Position numbers and translations under genes: made by a program | Shown: piece by piece, positions 26,237-35,360 of the stretch | How the letters are laid out: each line of letters begins with the position of its first letter | Numbering within the stretch: position 1 is the first letter of the stretch | IMG/VR virus record: IMGVR_UViG_3300018910_000023 | Coordinates: 1-54,610 of that record | DNA: 54,610 nucleotides | Source of the DNA: a virus | Direction: 5' to 3' (one strand) | Notes under the pieces: model-generated | Seen by the model: only the letters and a program-made list of their open reading frames with translations | Told to the model about the DNA's origin: nothing | Database searches by the model: none

Positions 26237-27214
26237 TTAAAGTAAGCCGTCCCAAACGGACTTTTTGATTTCTTCGTGGTCTGACTCCTGATCAGATCCA
26301 GCTTGTTTTGAAATTCCGCGGCTCTTTTCAACAGCTTCTAAGCGTTCTTGAATAGGTGAGAGCTTTTGTTCAAGCAGCTCATCCATTTGTTTAACAAGGG
26401 ACTGTTCTTGCTCTTCCTCCTGCCCGTCCCCCTCTGCAGATTCCGCTTCCTTTTCTATTTCATCAAGTCGCTTGGTGATCGGGTTTAATTTGTCATCAAG
26501 CAATTTCTCAATATCTTCTTTTTTCAACTCGTCTTCCTCCTCATCGTCCTCTGCCTGACTCAGTAATTTTCCGAGAGCGGCATGAGCATTTTTGATTTCC
26601 TTCAGATTGGATGCTGAAAACTTGCGGCCAGCTTTTTCGATAGAGGCTTCTTGTTCTTCGTTTTTGCCTAGAAAGAAGTTTTTCAGCAAATTAAAAAGCC
26701 CTTTCTCTTCATTGCCAGAAAGAGAAAAAGGCTTTTCTTTTTGTTTTTCGATTTTCTCGGCGGTCCCGGCCATTGAATAACCGGTAATATCGCCTTTTTT
26801 GATCTGTTCCCAGACCTCATCCGAAGCTTTTGTGACAAGCACCCAAGATCCCTTTTTTATGGTTTCACCATTGACCTCAAAGTCCCCCGGCGCGACATAG
26901 GATTCCACCACTTCACCGACACCGCCTTGAAAATCATGTTGCTTATCAATCTCCCGGGCATCCTTCAGAAATCCGTGGGCAGCTTTCTCAATTTCTGCAG
27001 CTGTCATGAAGTCCCCGTGCGCGTCGGGCGTATCTGGTTCATATACGATTCCGTATACAAGCTTTTTTTCATCCTCCGCTTTTGTCAGGACTTTGATTTC
27101 CTTCTGAAAATCAGGCTGTTTTTCTGATTTCATAAAAAAGAACCGCTTTTGATTAGCAGCCTTGTCAACGTAAGAAACATGTGTGATTATTGCGTTTACC
27201 AATTCTCTTGGCAT
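26237..27214 (-). CDS. xkdF: Prohead protease/scaffold, XkdF/YqbD family
   Basis: 325 residues from ATG 27214, which has GGGGGTGA 6 nt upstream. The N-terminal 160 residues are an XkdF-type putative serine protease (IVYEPDTPDAHGDFMTAAEI; IDKQHDFQGGVGEVVESYVA; ITGYSMAGTAEKI). The C-terminal half is an acidic coiled-coil scaffold (about 215-310). It acts in prohead assembly. Unusually, three AT-rich accessory genes lie between it and the head-morphogenesis gene upstream. Confidence 0.88.
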   Translation of the reverse strand: MPRELVNAIITHVSYVDKAANQKRFFFMKSEKQPDFQKEIKVLTKAEDEKKLVYGIVYEPDTPDAHGDFMTAAEIEKAAHGFLKDAREIDKQHDFQGGVGEVVESYVAPGDFEVNGETIKKGSWVLVTKASDEVWEQIKKGDITGYSMAGTAEKIEKQKEKPFSLSGNEEKGLFNLLKNFFLGKNEEQEASIEKAGRKFSASNLKEIKNAHAALGKLLSQAEDDEEEDELKKEDIEKLLDDKLNPITKRLDEIEKEAESAEGDGQEEEQEQSLVKQMDELLEQKLSPIQERLEAVEKSRGISKQAGSDQESDHEEIKKSVWDGLL

Positions 27215-27244
27215 ATTGTTCACCCCCTTTCATAAAGAAAAATC

Positions 27245-28033
27245 TCATCTCCTTCTTCTAAAATTATGTACAATCTTGGTCCAAAAACTTCTGTTGTCAT
27301 CATGATTCAAATCCGTTTTTTCATAATCTCCTCTTTTTAGCTCAGATACCATTAATTTTTTCAATTCTCTAATATCATTATCTATTACTACGGTGTCAAT
27401 GGCCTCAAGACGACTATCTGACTCTCTCCTATCAAACTCATGAGCAAATTTTTCTAACAGCTTGTCAATTAGGTTAGAGATTGGTTCAGAAAGGAAAAGT
27501 ATATTATGTGAAAAAAAATCAAAAGCTTCCTCTACATCCTTTCTTAAACTTACAGCTAGTTCATTCTTTATTATTCTACTTACCTGTTGTAAGCAATAAT
27601 CTTGATCAAGAGACCATTTCTCATTACATTTCTCGTCAATTTTTGTTGCTACCTCTTCAGAAATATTAACCCCAATTGACTCATAGTAATCAAAGATATC
27701 AGATGGTTTCTTTATTATTTCTTTGCTAAGATAAGATTTTTGCTCATAGGTATTCAAATTTTTATTTATAGAAAAAATACGCTTGAAAATTTCTGGGTAT
27801 AGTTCATGTCTTTTAGTAGAGTACAAACTAAAATCATGCATTTTTCTCTCTATATCAAACCTTCTATTTTCAGCATGTTGACTAAGAGCATCTTTATATT
27901 TTTCTAACCTTTTTTTGAAAGAATTAGAAATTAAGTTTTTTGAGACTGTTTCGATTATAATGGTCACAATCGAGCTAGTTAAGATGGAAACTGTTATAGG
28001 ATTAGCGAAAAAAGACTTTACTGATTCAAACAT
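27245..28033 (-). CDS. Accessory membrane-anchored coiled-coil protein, unknown function
   Basis: 262 residues. One N-terminal membrane helix (about 12-30, ITVSILTSSIVTIIIETVSK), then a cytoplasmic, highly charged helical region with coiled-coil character up to the basic end (RRRR). No family recognised. AT-rich DNA with codon use unlike the flanking head genes. Third gene of a three-gene cassette in the head operon; no terminator seen after it, so late transcripts could pass through. A membrane-anchored effector of superinfection exclusion is one possibility, by analogy only. Confidence 0.7.
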   Translation of the reverse strand: MFESVKSFFANPITVSILTSSIVTIIIETVSKNLISNSFKKRLEKYKDALSQHAENRRFDIERKMHDFSLYSTKRHELYPEIFKRIFSINKNLNTYEQKSYLSKEIIKKPSDIFDYYESIGVNISEEVATKIDEKCNEKWSLDQDYCLQQVSRIIKNELAVSLRKDVEEAFDFFSHNILFLSEPISNLIDKLLEKFAHEFDRRESDSRLEAIDTVVIDNDIRELKKLMVSELKRGDYEKTDLNHDDNRSFWTKIVHNFRRRR

Positions 28034-28038
28034 CTTAC

Positions 28039-28230
28039 TTAAATATTCTCTATTTTAAATAGTGTTGGGAAATCCAATTTAAAATCTTCAATTGCTTCTT
28101 TTTTCGCTTTTGTAAATTCATCCCCCGTAATAAACCCTTTTTCATTTAAAAGGATAAGGAGAGCATTGGTGTTGATCATGTTATTGACGGCCTCTTCTAA
28201 CAAATCAAATTCTCCATATTTGATACCCAC
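28039..28230 (-). CDS. Accessory 63-residue protein, unknown function
   Basis: GTG at 28230 is preferred (AGAGGG 8 nt upstream) to the GTG at 28239. Helical, with a short-C-terminal-domain-like LNEKGFITGDEFTKAKKEAI motif. It ends 5 nt before the membrane protein and begins 26 nt after the larger cassette gene, so the three are cotranscribed. Confidence 0.65.
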   Translation of the reverse strand: MGIKYGEFDLLEEAVNNMINTNALLILLNEKGFITGDEFTKAKKEAIEDFKLDFPTLFKIENI

Positions 28231-28256
28231 TTTATACACCCTCTTAATTTTGATTA

Positions 28257-29336
28257 CTATTCTAAAGCTTCTCTAGGTGCTCTAGCTCTAATTGTTTCCA
28301 ATAAATTATGAGTTAGTTCTTCATTGATTAACCCATATTGGGTTATGTTGTCGACAATGTTTCTTTCAATTCTTTCATAAAAATGCCTTACTTTTTCCAT
28401 TGAATAATTTTCTTTTTTAATGCCTACTTTAGTTTTTCCATTCCTTATTCCAATTTGGACTGAAACTCTATGTTCATTTTCTCCGTAAGTCATAAGGAGA
28501 TTCATTTTGATCCCAACTAAATCTCTTCCGTGCCAAAAAAGATATTCACATATTGACCGATCATCGATCAGGTCACTACCTCCCTTTACCGTGACTTGTT
28601 GGGGTTCTCTACTGCCTTGTATTGTTTCTAATTCAATTTGATATATGGTTCCAACAGTACCCACCTGAGATAAACCGTGATAAATATAATCTAAAAATTT
28701 AACTGTTCGTGCTGAAAAGCTTCCTCTTAGAGCATCTGTAATTCCAGTTTGGTTTGAATCAAGAGGTCTCACTGCATGATCGAAAACAAGAGTTAATGCA
28801 GTTAATGCTTCATTAAATAAATCTCTATCTCCCGTAAAAATAGTAACAATCCCTAACTCACGCTTTATTAAAATTCGCACACTTTTAGGATACCTAATTA
28901 CTTTAGAGTTCATCTCTTCAAAATCATACTCTGGCTTTTTTACGATTCTTCTAAAATAAACTACAATCTCCTGATCATTATATCTTACCAGCTCTAATTG
29001 TTGTTTAATTTGTGGTTCATATTCAGGAAGCTCTCTATTGAAATCTTTAGAAATATTAAAATCATTGATATTTGTCCTAAGCTCGTCTTCATCAATTAAA
29101 TTAAAATTTATAATTCCAATATGGGCAATATAACGCCTTTTTGGGACACCAAATTTATTAAAAACAATTTCTTCAATGTCTTCTTCAGGAATACGTCTAG
29201 CTAAATCCTCAACTAATTCTATTCTGTTTTCTCTAGGATTAATTCTTTGATCAGGTCTGTAACGTTCAACAAGTCCACTTAGCTCTGGGGCAGATGATTT
29301 TCTTATCGCATGTCTTAAGGTAAACCCATCCGGCAT
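28257..29336 (-). CDS. Accessory 359-residue protein, unknown function, first gene of the cassette
   Basis: ATG at 29336 has TAGGAGAG upstream at good spacing; the GTG three codons earlier is too close. Soluble-looking alpha/beta protein with no recognised motif. Regions of note: helical VEDLARRIPEEDIEEIVFNK (about 42-61) and a central LIKRELGIVTIFTGDRDLFN. The start of the gene is less AT-rich than its end. Could be a sensor for the small and membrane proteins that follow; this rests only on gene order. Confidence 0.68.
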   Translation of the reverse strand: MPDGFTLRHAIRKSSAPELSGLVERYRPDQRINPRENRIELVEDLARRIPEEDIEEIVFNKFGVPKRRYIAHIGIINFNLIDEDELRTNINDFNISKDFNRELPEYEPQIKQQLELVRYNDQEIVVYFRRIVKKPEYDFEEMNSKVIRYPKSVRILIKRELGIVTIFTGDRDLFNEALTALTLVFDHAVRPLDSNQTGITDALRGSFSARTVKFLDYIYHGLSQVGTVGTIYQIELETIQGSREPQQVTVKGGSDLIDDRSICEYLFWHGRDLVGIKMNLLMTYGENEHRVSVQIGIRNGKTKVGIKKENYSMEKVRHFYERIERNIVDNITQYGLINEELTHNLLETIRARAPREALE

Positions 29337-29366
29337 AATACACACTCTCCTAGTTAATGGTCAGGA

Positions 29367-29424
29367 TTCATTTCATTTTGTGATTTCGAAACAATATATT
29401 TCGAACCACCTCATATGAAATGAA
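29367..29424. promoter_or_regulatory. Nested inverted and direct repeats upstream of the three-gene cassette
   Basis: TTCATTTCAT (29367-29376) pairs with ATGAAATGAA (29415-29424). Inside are two direct copies of ATTTCGAA (29383-29390 and 29398-29405), each containing palindromic TTCGAA. This lies in the 103-nt gap between the head-morphogenesis stop and the cassette. TATAAT overlaps the upstream stop codon (29439-29444, minus strand) but lacks a good -35. Possible promoter-operator or relic of insertion. Confidence 0.45.
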
Positions 29425-29439
29425 ACTCTTTATGCCTTA

Positions 29440-30405
29440 TTATACAATAATCCCCTTAGAAATTTTATCCTTTCTTTTGAAATCCATTTTATTTAGGTCA
29501 ATAAGCACTTGATTTCTAATACTTTCTTTATAAAAAATATTTAGGTTTAATATACTATCATCAACAACCGGGCTTAATACACAATGACAATTCACCCGCT
29601 CTTTTGCTGATAGTTTTGAGTCTCTTGGATGCATACAGGTTTCCCCACTACCTGGAATCGTAAATTCTTCATTGACACCAATGACTGTTCCATCGAGAGC
29701 CATGTGATTTTCACGAGGATTGTTTTTCTTTCCTCCGCTGTGCCTCCACTTTTTCGCGATGACAGCCGGCGATTGAGTATAGGCCTCCTGCTGTGCAGCA
29801 GAGGAAGCGGCAAGCACTTCAGTTATGGCCGTAGTTCGAGCCCGAGATCGATCAAACTGCGGCAGGTCACGGAGAGCCAATTCAATGTCCTGAATGGAAG
29901 AACCGTTCTCAATGGCTTCTGTCAGTATGTTTTCTACCGCCTCATGGGTATTCAATTTCATGATCTCGGCCAGTTCCTCAGACCAGCTTTTGATCCATTT
30001 AGTCGAGCGACTGGAAATAGCTTTAAACGGGACTTCCGGATCCAATGAATCCATAATGACAGAAGCCAGCTCCTCAATGGTCTGCTGTAGGAAACCTTCT
30101 GTCAGCTCCCGAAATTGCTCCTCGAAGTCGTCCCCCGCAAATAGATTCTGCGTAAAATACACCAGAATGGCTTCTAACGTTTCTTTTGAGTCTTTGCTTA
30201 CAAAATCATTCAGACCATTTAAAAACTTCTTACGCTGGCGTCTGAGGAATCTGGCGACCTTTTTTTCATATTCCTGGACATAACCGGGTATTTTAGAAAG
30301 GCCGGGGAAATCAGGTATAACCTCCACGAGTGATTTTTCATCATCCTCCTCGGCCTTTCGAATAAAGACGTTCAGACTGTTTAAAAGCTGATCGGTCTTA
30401 TTCAT
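29440..30405 (-). CDS. Phage head morphogenesis protein (Mu gpF / SPP1 gp7 type, YqbB-like)
   Basis: 321 residues; helical N-terminal part and a C-terminal Mu F-like domain (RARTTAITEVLAASSAAQQE, KKWRHSGGKKNNPRENHMAL, then CMHPRDSK and RVNCHCVLSPV). Minor capsid protein, in the usual place after the portal (overlap 8 nt). The last about 45 residues are AT-rich and look foreign to the family, as if the 3' end was replaced when the cassette entered. Confidence 0.87.
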   Translation of the reverse strand: MNKTDQLLNSLNVFIRKAEEDDEKSLVEVIPDFPGLSKIPGYVQEYEKKVARFLRRQRKKFLNGLNDFVSKDSKETLEAILVYFTQNLFAGDDFEEQFRELTEGFLQQTIEELASVIMDSLDPEVPFKAISSRSTKWIKSWSEELAEIMKLNTHEAVENILTEAIENGSSIQDIELALRDLPQFDRSRARTTAITEVLAASSAAQQEAYTQSPAVIAKKWRHSGGKKNNPRENHMALDGTVIGVNEEFTIPGSGETCMHPRDSKLSAKERVNCHCVLSPVVDDSILNLNIFYKESIRNQVLIDLNKMDFKRKDKISKGIIV

Positions 30406-31936
30406 TTTGCTTCAGCTCCTCGAGAACATCCCTCATATCCTTCAGCAGCATAATCAAATCCTCTGACCGATTGTCTTTCGATTTTTGAAAAAGAGCCTGC
30501 AGCGGATCAGAAGAATTGTTTTGAGCTTTCCCAAGCGGCCGGCTGTATTCATCCTCCGGCCATTCTTCAAGTGTTTTCCCAAGCACACGGCCAGCCAGAT
30601 CCCGGAGATCGTTGGGTGATACAGCGCCGGCATTAATAAAAGGCCCCAATACTTTGGCAATCTCCATCGGATCACGGAAGTCTGGACCTTTTAAAGTAAG
30701 CTGAGCATGATAAATATTCAAATCAGACAGAAACAAATTATTCAGTTTGCCGGTTATGATCTTCCTTTCTGGCTGAAAGACTTGTTCTTCTGTGATTTTT
30801 CGAGCGGTGTCCGCGGTCGCCTTGTTATACTCGTGTGCTTCCCCTGTATAAAGCGGTGGCAGACGGAAGGCAGAACGCAGCTTACTTCTGCTTTTCTCGT
30901 CATATTCAAGGAATAGGGCGTCTTGCTGCAGAATTTCACCCAGGGACTTAATATCAACTTTGACCGAGGAAACATCCTCTTCCCCCGTAATGCCCTTTTC
31001 AGTTGGTATTCCCTCTACTTCAAGCAGGAGGAATTTATGAGCGTTTTCTGTTCCTTCAAGGTCATTCATGTACTCCTGAAGCTGTTGATAAGAGGATTCA
31101 GAAAGCATCCCGTTTTCCACCGTTATGGCTGCCGGGATATGGCGCCCTTGCTTAAAGTACATGTAGTTCAGTTCCTCCGCTTTTCTGGCCCCGTATAGAT
31201 TTACGATATGCCCAATCCAACGGGGAACGCCATAAGCACCGCTGCCGAGCTTGAAGTGAATGACTTCGTTAGCTTGAAGCTCCTCTGGAGTGTTGGCTTC
31301 ATATTTGCCAGTCCGCAAATTCATAATTCGCGGATCCCCGTATTCCTTGAAGAAGACCTGTTTTCCATCAACCATCTGAACGTACTTCCGGAATCTTTTC
31401 TTCCGCTTCATCGTTTTGATTTCATTGTGCTCCCGAAATGTGAATTCTACTTCGATAGGCTCCGTATAGTGGCACACCCTCATGTTTTTAACGTCCAGAT
31501 ATTCAACTCCCGCTGGTTTCCCGGCCCCGTTGCGGAGGACTTCTAGAAATCCGTTTCCGGTTTTCTCCCGGTCTTCTATAGCATACCCGACAACAATTTC
31601 GGCCGATTCGTCAAAATGAAGGTAGCGGATAAATTCCTCAAGCCGTGTCCAGTCATTTTCCGCAGCCTGCTTTTTTTCAGACTGTATATCATCCCCATTG
31701 ATATCAAAGGTGTATTCCACATCAAAGCCAAAGCCGAGAATATTTGTCTTATAGGCATGAATGCATTGCTGCAGAATCGTCGAATATTCTGCGATGCTTT
31801 TCAGTTCCTTCAAATTGTAAGGCGGCGCAATGATGTCATTTTCTTGATAGGTGAACTGATCTTCATAAATCTGTTTAGTCGTTTCGCTCGATGTATTCGC
31901 TTTGAACACGGTGGCTTTCACAGATTGTTGAGCCAT
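30398..31936 (-). CDS. xkdE: Portal protein, PBSX family (XkdE/YqbA)
   Basis: 512 residues; family pattern throughout, e.g. NDIIAPPYNLKELKSIAEYS, HFKLGSGAYGVPRWIGHIVN and SKLRSAFRLPPLYTGEAHEY. It forms the ring through which DNA is packaged. Three nucleotides after the large terminase. Confidence 0.94.
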   Translation of the reverse strand: MAQQSVKATVFKANTSSETTKQIYEDQFTYQENDIIAPPYNLKELKSIAEYSTILQQCIHAYKTNILGFGFDVEYTFDINGDDIQSEKKQAAENDWTRLEEFIRYLHFDESAEIVVGYAIEDREKTGNGFLEVLRNGAGKPAGVEYLDVKNMRVCHYTEPIEVEFTFREHNEIKTMKRKKRFRKYVQMVDGKQVFFKEYGDPRIMNLRTGKYEANTPEELQANEVIHFKLGSGAYGVPRWIGHIVNLYGARKAEELNYMYFKQGRHIPAAITVENGMLSESSYQQLQEYMNDLEGTENAHKFLLLEVEGIPTEKGITGEEDVSSVKVDIKSLGEILQQDALFLEYDEKSRSKLRSAFRLPPLYTGEAHEYNKATADTARKITEEQVFQPERKIITGKLNNLFLSDLNIYHAQLTLKGPDFRDPMEIAKVLGPFINAGAVSPNDLRDLAGRVLGKTLEEWPEDEYSRPLGKAQNNSSDPLQALFQKSKDNRSEDLIMLLKDMRDVLEELKQNE

Positions 31937-31939
31937 GCT

Positions 31940-33235
31940 TTACCTCCTCTCTCTATTTGGCCGCGGCCGGATTTTTGGTTTCTCCTTCAGATCGGTGACC
32001 TCGTAATCATCTAGGGCGTACCAGATGGCTGAAAGAGTGTGGGGATCGATCTTGAATTCATCTTCAATGATGTTTCCCAGCTTGTCCTTTTTATAGGTCA
32101 GTGGTTTGAGTTCAAAAATGGTGTTCCTGCATTGGTTGGAACAAATGATCTTTTTAAACCGCTTGATCTTTTTCGTATACTGTAGGCGCGAACCTTGATA
32201 CTTATGTGCTCCCACCATATTGAAACCCTGCTGCCGGAAATACTGAATCGTTTTAGGCTCCGCTGAATCAGCTTTGATAAGCTCCTGGGTTTTCTTGAAT
32301 TCTTGGAGTTCCTCTGCTGTTCGATCATCCGTCATTCCTCGCTTGTAATACTCCCAGTAGACATAAAGATATTTTTTCTTATGGTCCACCGCAAGCCGGA
32401 CAACTGCGTTATAGGATTCCTCAAAACCAAAGTCCATTCCTACCCGCTTGATGGGACGGTCAATGTTCGAGATGGCCTGCATCACTTCATCGTGTGGCCA
32501 CTCTTCAAACTGAGGAAAAACCCGAACCCCATTCACACCAAAATGACCTTTCCGGGCGATGCGGTAAAGGTCTGGATCGTATTCTTTCAGTTCATCCAGT
32601 TGCCTTACATAGCTTTCTGGCAGAAACAAATTATCGTCCGCCGTGGAATGATGATAGTATGTGTCATTTAAAACGATCGTTCGCTTTTCATACAGTTCTC
32701 TATCATCCAGGACAAATCGATTGTTCAGATCGTCTTTAAAGAAATGCTTATACGTCCAGTTGTCTTCCCCGACCGGATTCGTGGAAAAAATCATATGAAG
32801 CGGTAGCGTAGGATGCCGTAGACGGCCGAGAAGCTCTTTAAAGCCTTCATATTTGACCTCTGAACATTCCTCAATCCAAATGATCGAAATGTTATTGATC
32901 GATTTCAGTTTAGCCGGCTTATCCAGCCCCTTGAAGATGATCCGGCTGCCATTTGGAAACCTGACCTGCATTGGGGATGTCATACACCTCACGATATGAT
33001 CAATCTCTAAATCATTGATGATCTCTTCAAAAAGAGAGAATGTAGAATCCCGGTGAGTGTCATACACTTCACGAATGACTAATACTGTTCGTTTTTCTTC
33101 AAGAAGCTTCAAAATGAGCTTGAGAGCAATGTGATAGCTTTTGGATGATCCGTAACCGCCGACGAGCAGCTGAAATTTTTGATTCCAGTCAAAAAGAAAG
33201 TCTTCGAAATGCGGATTGACTTCTTTTACCGTCAT
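31940..33235 (-). CDS. xtmB: Terminase large subunit (XtmB/YqaT)
   Basis: 431 residues. ATPase with Walker-A-like [10 protein letters not shown] (26-35), Walker [10 protein letters not shown], and a C-terminal RNase-H-fold nuclease beginning [20 protein letters not shown]. It pumps DNA into proheads and cuts it. Overlaps the small subunit by 4 nt. Confidence 0.95.
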   Translation of the reverse strand: MTVKEVNPHFEDFLFDWNQKFQLLVGGYGSSKSYHIALKLILKLLEEKRTVLVIREVYDTHRDSTFSLFEEIINDLEIDHIVRCMTSPMQVRFPNGSRIIFKGLDKPAKLKSINNISIIWIEECSEVKYEGFKELLGRLRHPTLPLHMIFSTNPVGEDNWTYKHFFKDDLNNRFVLDDRELYEKRTIVLNDTYYHHSTADDNLFLPESYVRQLDELKEYDPDLYRIARKGHFGVNGVRVFPQFEEWPHDEVMQAISNIDRPIKRVGMDFGFEESYNAVVRLAVDHKKKYLYVYWEYYKRGMTDDRTAEELQEFKKTQELIKADSAEPKTIQYFRQQGFNMVGAHKYQGSRLQYTKKIKRFKKIICSNQCRNTIFELKPLTYKKDKLGNIIEDEFKIDPHTLSAIWYALDDYEVTDLKEKPKIRPRPNRERR

Positions 33236-34101
33236 TTGCCGTCACCCTTACGAGTTATTGTGATATTCACAGAATTGTCCACAGGGCGGGCAGTCAAGCG
33301 TTCAAGCTCTGCCTGTTTCGTCTCGTTTGAAAGATAGATGCCGCGGAGCTTCAATTCATGCTCATCCATTAAGCAAATCATATCGTATTTCTGACGAATG
33401 GCTTTCAGCCGCTTATCCGTTACACGAGTGAGCGCCTCTTCAATGTTCAAGATGTCATCAATCGCCCTCATTTCGGTTTCTTCGATTTCAGTCACAACAA
33501 GACGCTCATTCATGACCGGGACTGGCTTAACAAGTCCGTTTTTATCCGGCGTCTGGACGATATCCTTTACCTTACGCATTTGTTGCAGCACGCGGCGCTG
33601 TTTTTCAGATAGACCGTTTTCTATCCGGCTGATCCGCTGCATCATTCTCCGCTCCCGAAGGCTCAACTCCCTGATCGTTAAATCAATTTGAAAGAGCGGG
33701 TCCGTTTCGATTTCTCCGAACAGCTGCCGCTCATCCTCATTTAAAAAATCCCACATGATCGTTTCATATTCGCCGGTACGAACGGAATTTTTATTCCCTT
33801 TTGGCGCGGCACCGCCCCTATTCCCTTTTGCATTTTCGTTTCCAGGTGGTGCCTTTCCGCCCTTGTTTCCTTTGGCGTTTTTGTTCCCTTTTGGAGCGCC
33901 AGGACGAAAAGAAGCGCTCCCATTCGATTTAGGAGCGCTCCCTTTGAATTTTTCTTCCCATTTATCTGTTGCTTTCCACTTGCGGACGGTGCTGCTTGAG
34001 ACGCCCAATTCATCCGCGATGTCTTTTAACTTCTTGGTTCCGCTGCTTTCTTTCCATAAACGGAACGCTTCGTCACGTCTTGGATCACGCGGTCTCGCCA
34101 T
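33232..34101 (-). CDS. xtmA: Terminase small subunit (XtmA/YqaS)
   Basis: 289 residues. N-terminal helix-turn-helix ([20 protein letters not shown], 26-45), a low-complexity Gly/Asn/Lys/Pro linker (about 66-106) of short GNKNAKGN-like repeats, and a helical oligomerisation region to the C-terminus. It recognises phage DNA for packaging. Confidence 0.93.
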   Translation of the reverse strand: MARPRDPRRDEAFRLWKESSGTKKLKDIADELGVSSSTVRKWKATDKWEEKFKGSAPKSNGSASFRPGAPKGNKNAKGNKGGKAPPGNENAKGNRGGAAPKGNKNSVRTGEYETIMWDFLNEDERQLFGEIETDPLFQIDLTIRELSLRERRMMQRISRIENGLSEKQRRVLQQMRKVKDIVQTPDKNGLVKPVPVMNERLVVTEIEETEMRAIDDILNIEEALTRVTDKRLKAIRQKYDMICLMDEHELKLRGIYLSNETKQAELERLTARPVDNSVNITITRKGDGK

Positions 34102-34234
34102 TACATTTCACCCACCTCCGCAACCTGAATTGAGTTTGAGTTTGTTTTTAAAATGAGTATTATTTTCTGTTCCGAATAGGAGATGTCCCCCATAAAGAAG
34201 GCAAATTAGCTATCATAACCTTGTTTACGCAAAC

Positions 34235-34264
34235 AAAAATGAGATACCCAATATTGGATATCTC
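34235..34264 (-). terminator. Terminator after the 97-residue accessory gene
   Basis: Minus strand GAGATATCCAAT/ATTGGGTATCTC, nearly perfect palindrome, followed by ATTTTTG. It lies upstream of the terminase genes, so transcription of those must pass it or restart. Confidence 0.65.
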
Positions 34265-34297
34265 TCCTCTCTATAAAAAATAACTTTTTGACCTTGA

Positions 34298-34588
34298 TTA
34301 ATATGGCATTCTTTTTTTATTACGAGTAAATATTTTTTGAACAATCACATGTAATTCATTTAGGTGGGGTTTAGACATAATAACCTGAGAAATATCGTTA
34401 GAGATTACTTTCCTATTTCCAATTTTAATCCCTTGATCATTAAAAACTTTCGCTACTTTACTTACATTTCCGTGGATAGCATACTCTTTAATGACTTTCT
34501 TTTCAAATGTATCTGCATCACACTCTTCTGTAAGCTTAATAAAATTGTTTAATTCCTTTACAGTTTGTTTTGCTTTTTCTAGATTCAT
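34298..34588 (-). CDS. Accessory small protein of unknown function
   Basis: Start at MNLEKAKQTVK (34588) with GGGAGGG 6 nt upstream; 96 residues. All helical; VSKVAKVFNDQGIKIGNRKV resembles a helix-turn-helix of the kind that reads a recognition-site protein, but the family is not clear. AT-rich, separated by about 100 nt from its upstream neighbour and followed by its own terminator: a moron-like insertion in front of the packaging genes. Confidence 0.65.
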   Translation of the reverse strand: MNLEKAKQTVKELNNFIKLTEECDADTFEKKVIKEYAIHGNVSKVAKVFNDQGIKIGNRKVISNDISQVIMSKPHLNELHVIVQKIFTRNKKRMPY

Positions 34589-34690
34589 GTTATTCCCTCC
34601 CACCATTATTATCGGACAATTGATTTTCTAATAGAACCCTTTGCAAAACTTGTCGAATAAAAGTCATCAGTTACTAACACAACATTAAAA

Positions 34691-34855
34691 TCAAATTTTC
34701 CGCCTAATCCGGCCATTTACCTTTCTGTATGTGTCCTTCTGAATCCCCATAATCTCTTCCCAGTCTTTTCTGGAAAGCTGCTCATTTTTAGCAGCGCAAG
34801 CATTCAGTTTCTTTTTATCATCAACAGACAAAAAATCTCTTAATTTCATACTCAT
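34691..34855 (-). CDS. Small conserved-type phage protein, 54 residues
   Basis: MSMKLRDFLSVDDKKKLNAC ... IQKDTYRKVNGRIRRKI. Start with AAGGAG; its ATG overlaps the stop of the preceding gene (ATGA). Basic, helical, with a WEEIMGI segment like a helix-turn-helix. Lies in the slot ahead of terminase genes where small regulators are common. Too short for automatic ORF cut-offs. Confidence 0.65.
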   Translation of the reverse strand: MSMKLRDFLSVDDKKKLNACAAKNEQLSRKDWEEIMGIQKDTYRKVNGRIRRKI

Positions 34856-35085
34856 TTCTCCTTACCGAATAAACACCACCTTGCGCTATTCGCTTTTTTT
34901 ATTGAAATGGCTCCAGCAAATCTCCAGGAGGACGCTAAGATTTCAAGGAGCCATGTGAAGAAAATGACTTCCTGTTTAAACGGGATCTCACCGCTTGCGT
35001 TCCCCGTGACTATCGCGCGCAATACTGCATAGACTCCAGCCGCTCCTCCTGAAAAGCTGATGACCTTCATCATCATTCGATACAT
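34852..35085 (-). CDS. Small hydrophobic protein preceding the packaging genes
   Basis: 77 residues, MYRMMMKVISFSGGAAGVYA onward. Partly hydrophobic (about 6-25 and 40-60), basic C-terminus. Its coupling to the next gene (4-nt overlap) supports it as real; the ribosome site of the first ATG is weak and one of the nearby ATGs may be used. First gene after the attenuator-like leader at 35134-35212. Function unknown. Confidence 0.55.
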   Translation of the reverse strand: MYRMMMKVISFSGGAAGVYAVLRAIVTGNASGEIPFKQEVIFFTWLLEILASSWRFAGAISIKKANSARWCLFGKEK

Positions 35086-35133
35086 CCGAGTTCACACTTG
35101 ATAAGGGAAAGGTGCGTCTCCCATTCTGGCCAT

Positions 35134-35212
35134 TAAAAAAGCGGCCACCAATCACCTGCACAACATCATGTGCAAAAGATTAGTGTCCGCAGGCTCTCCG
35201 TCTTGGACTAAT
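35134..35212 (-). ncRNA. Attenuator-like leader, copy 2 (before the packaging operon)
   Basis: Minus strand. The 26-nt element (35183-35208, beginning GTCCAAGACGGAGAGCC) is identical to the one at 39552-39577. ATTAG-TCC just before and inside it can pair with GGA-CA-CTAAT at its end. The same 3' half, GCGG-ACA-CTAATC, can instead pair with GATTGG-TGG-CCGC (35141-35153 region), with an inner GCAC/GTGC helix, followed directly by TTTTTT: a terminator. The two folds exclude each other. Confidence 0.6.
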
Positions 35213-35315
35213 GTATTCACGTTCGTTTTCTTGTCTCTATCGTATGACAAAATGAAATAAAAAAAGTCCCCCAATTTATCCCCCTTTTTGTCGGATTTTT
35301 ATCGAATTTGAAGTA

Positions 35316-35351
35316 TAAAAAAACCTTGAAAGGCAAAAGCATTTCAAGGTT
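35316..35351 (-). terminator. Terminator of the LXG toxin-immunity operon
   Basis: AACCTTGAAA / TTTCAAGGTT with ten-base perfect stem and TTTTT on the minus strand. Confidence 0.85.
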
Positions 35352-35360
35352 ACAAATGTT

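Noticed and set aside
29629-30283. Plus-strand ORFs of 139 and 129 codons opposite the head-morphogenesis gene
   Set aside because: Mirror frames of a well-supported conserved gene; no start signals.
33755-34156. 133-codon plus-strand ORF opposite the small terminase
   Set aside because: Shadow of the Gly/Asn/Lys repeats of the terminase gene; no ribosome site and repetitive content.
35183-35208. The shared 26-nt element as a cos site
   Set aside because: It lies near the terminase genes, but a second identical copy at 39.6 kb and its fit to both leader folds argue for an RNA role; a packaging role is not excluded.
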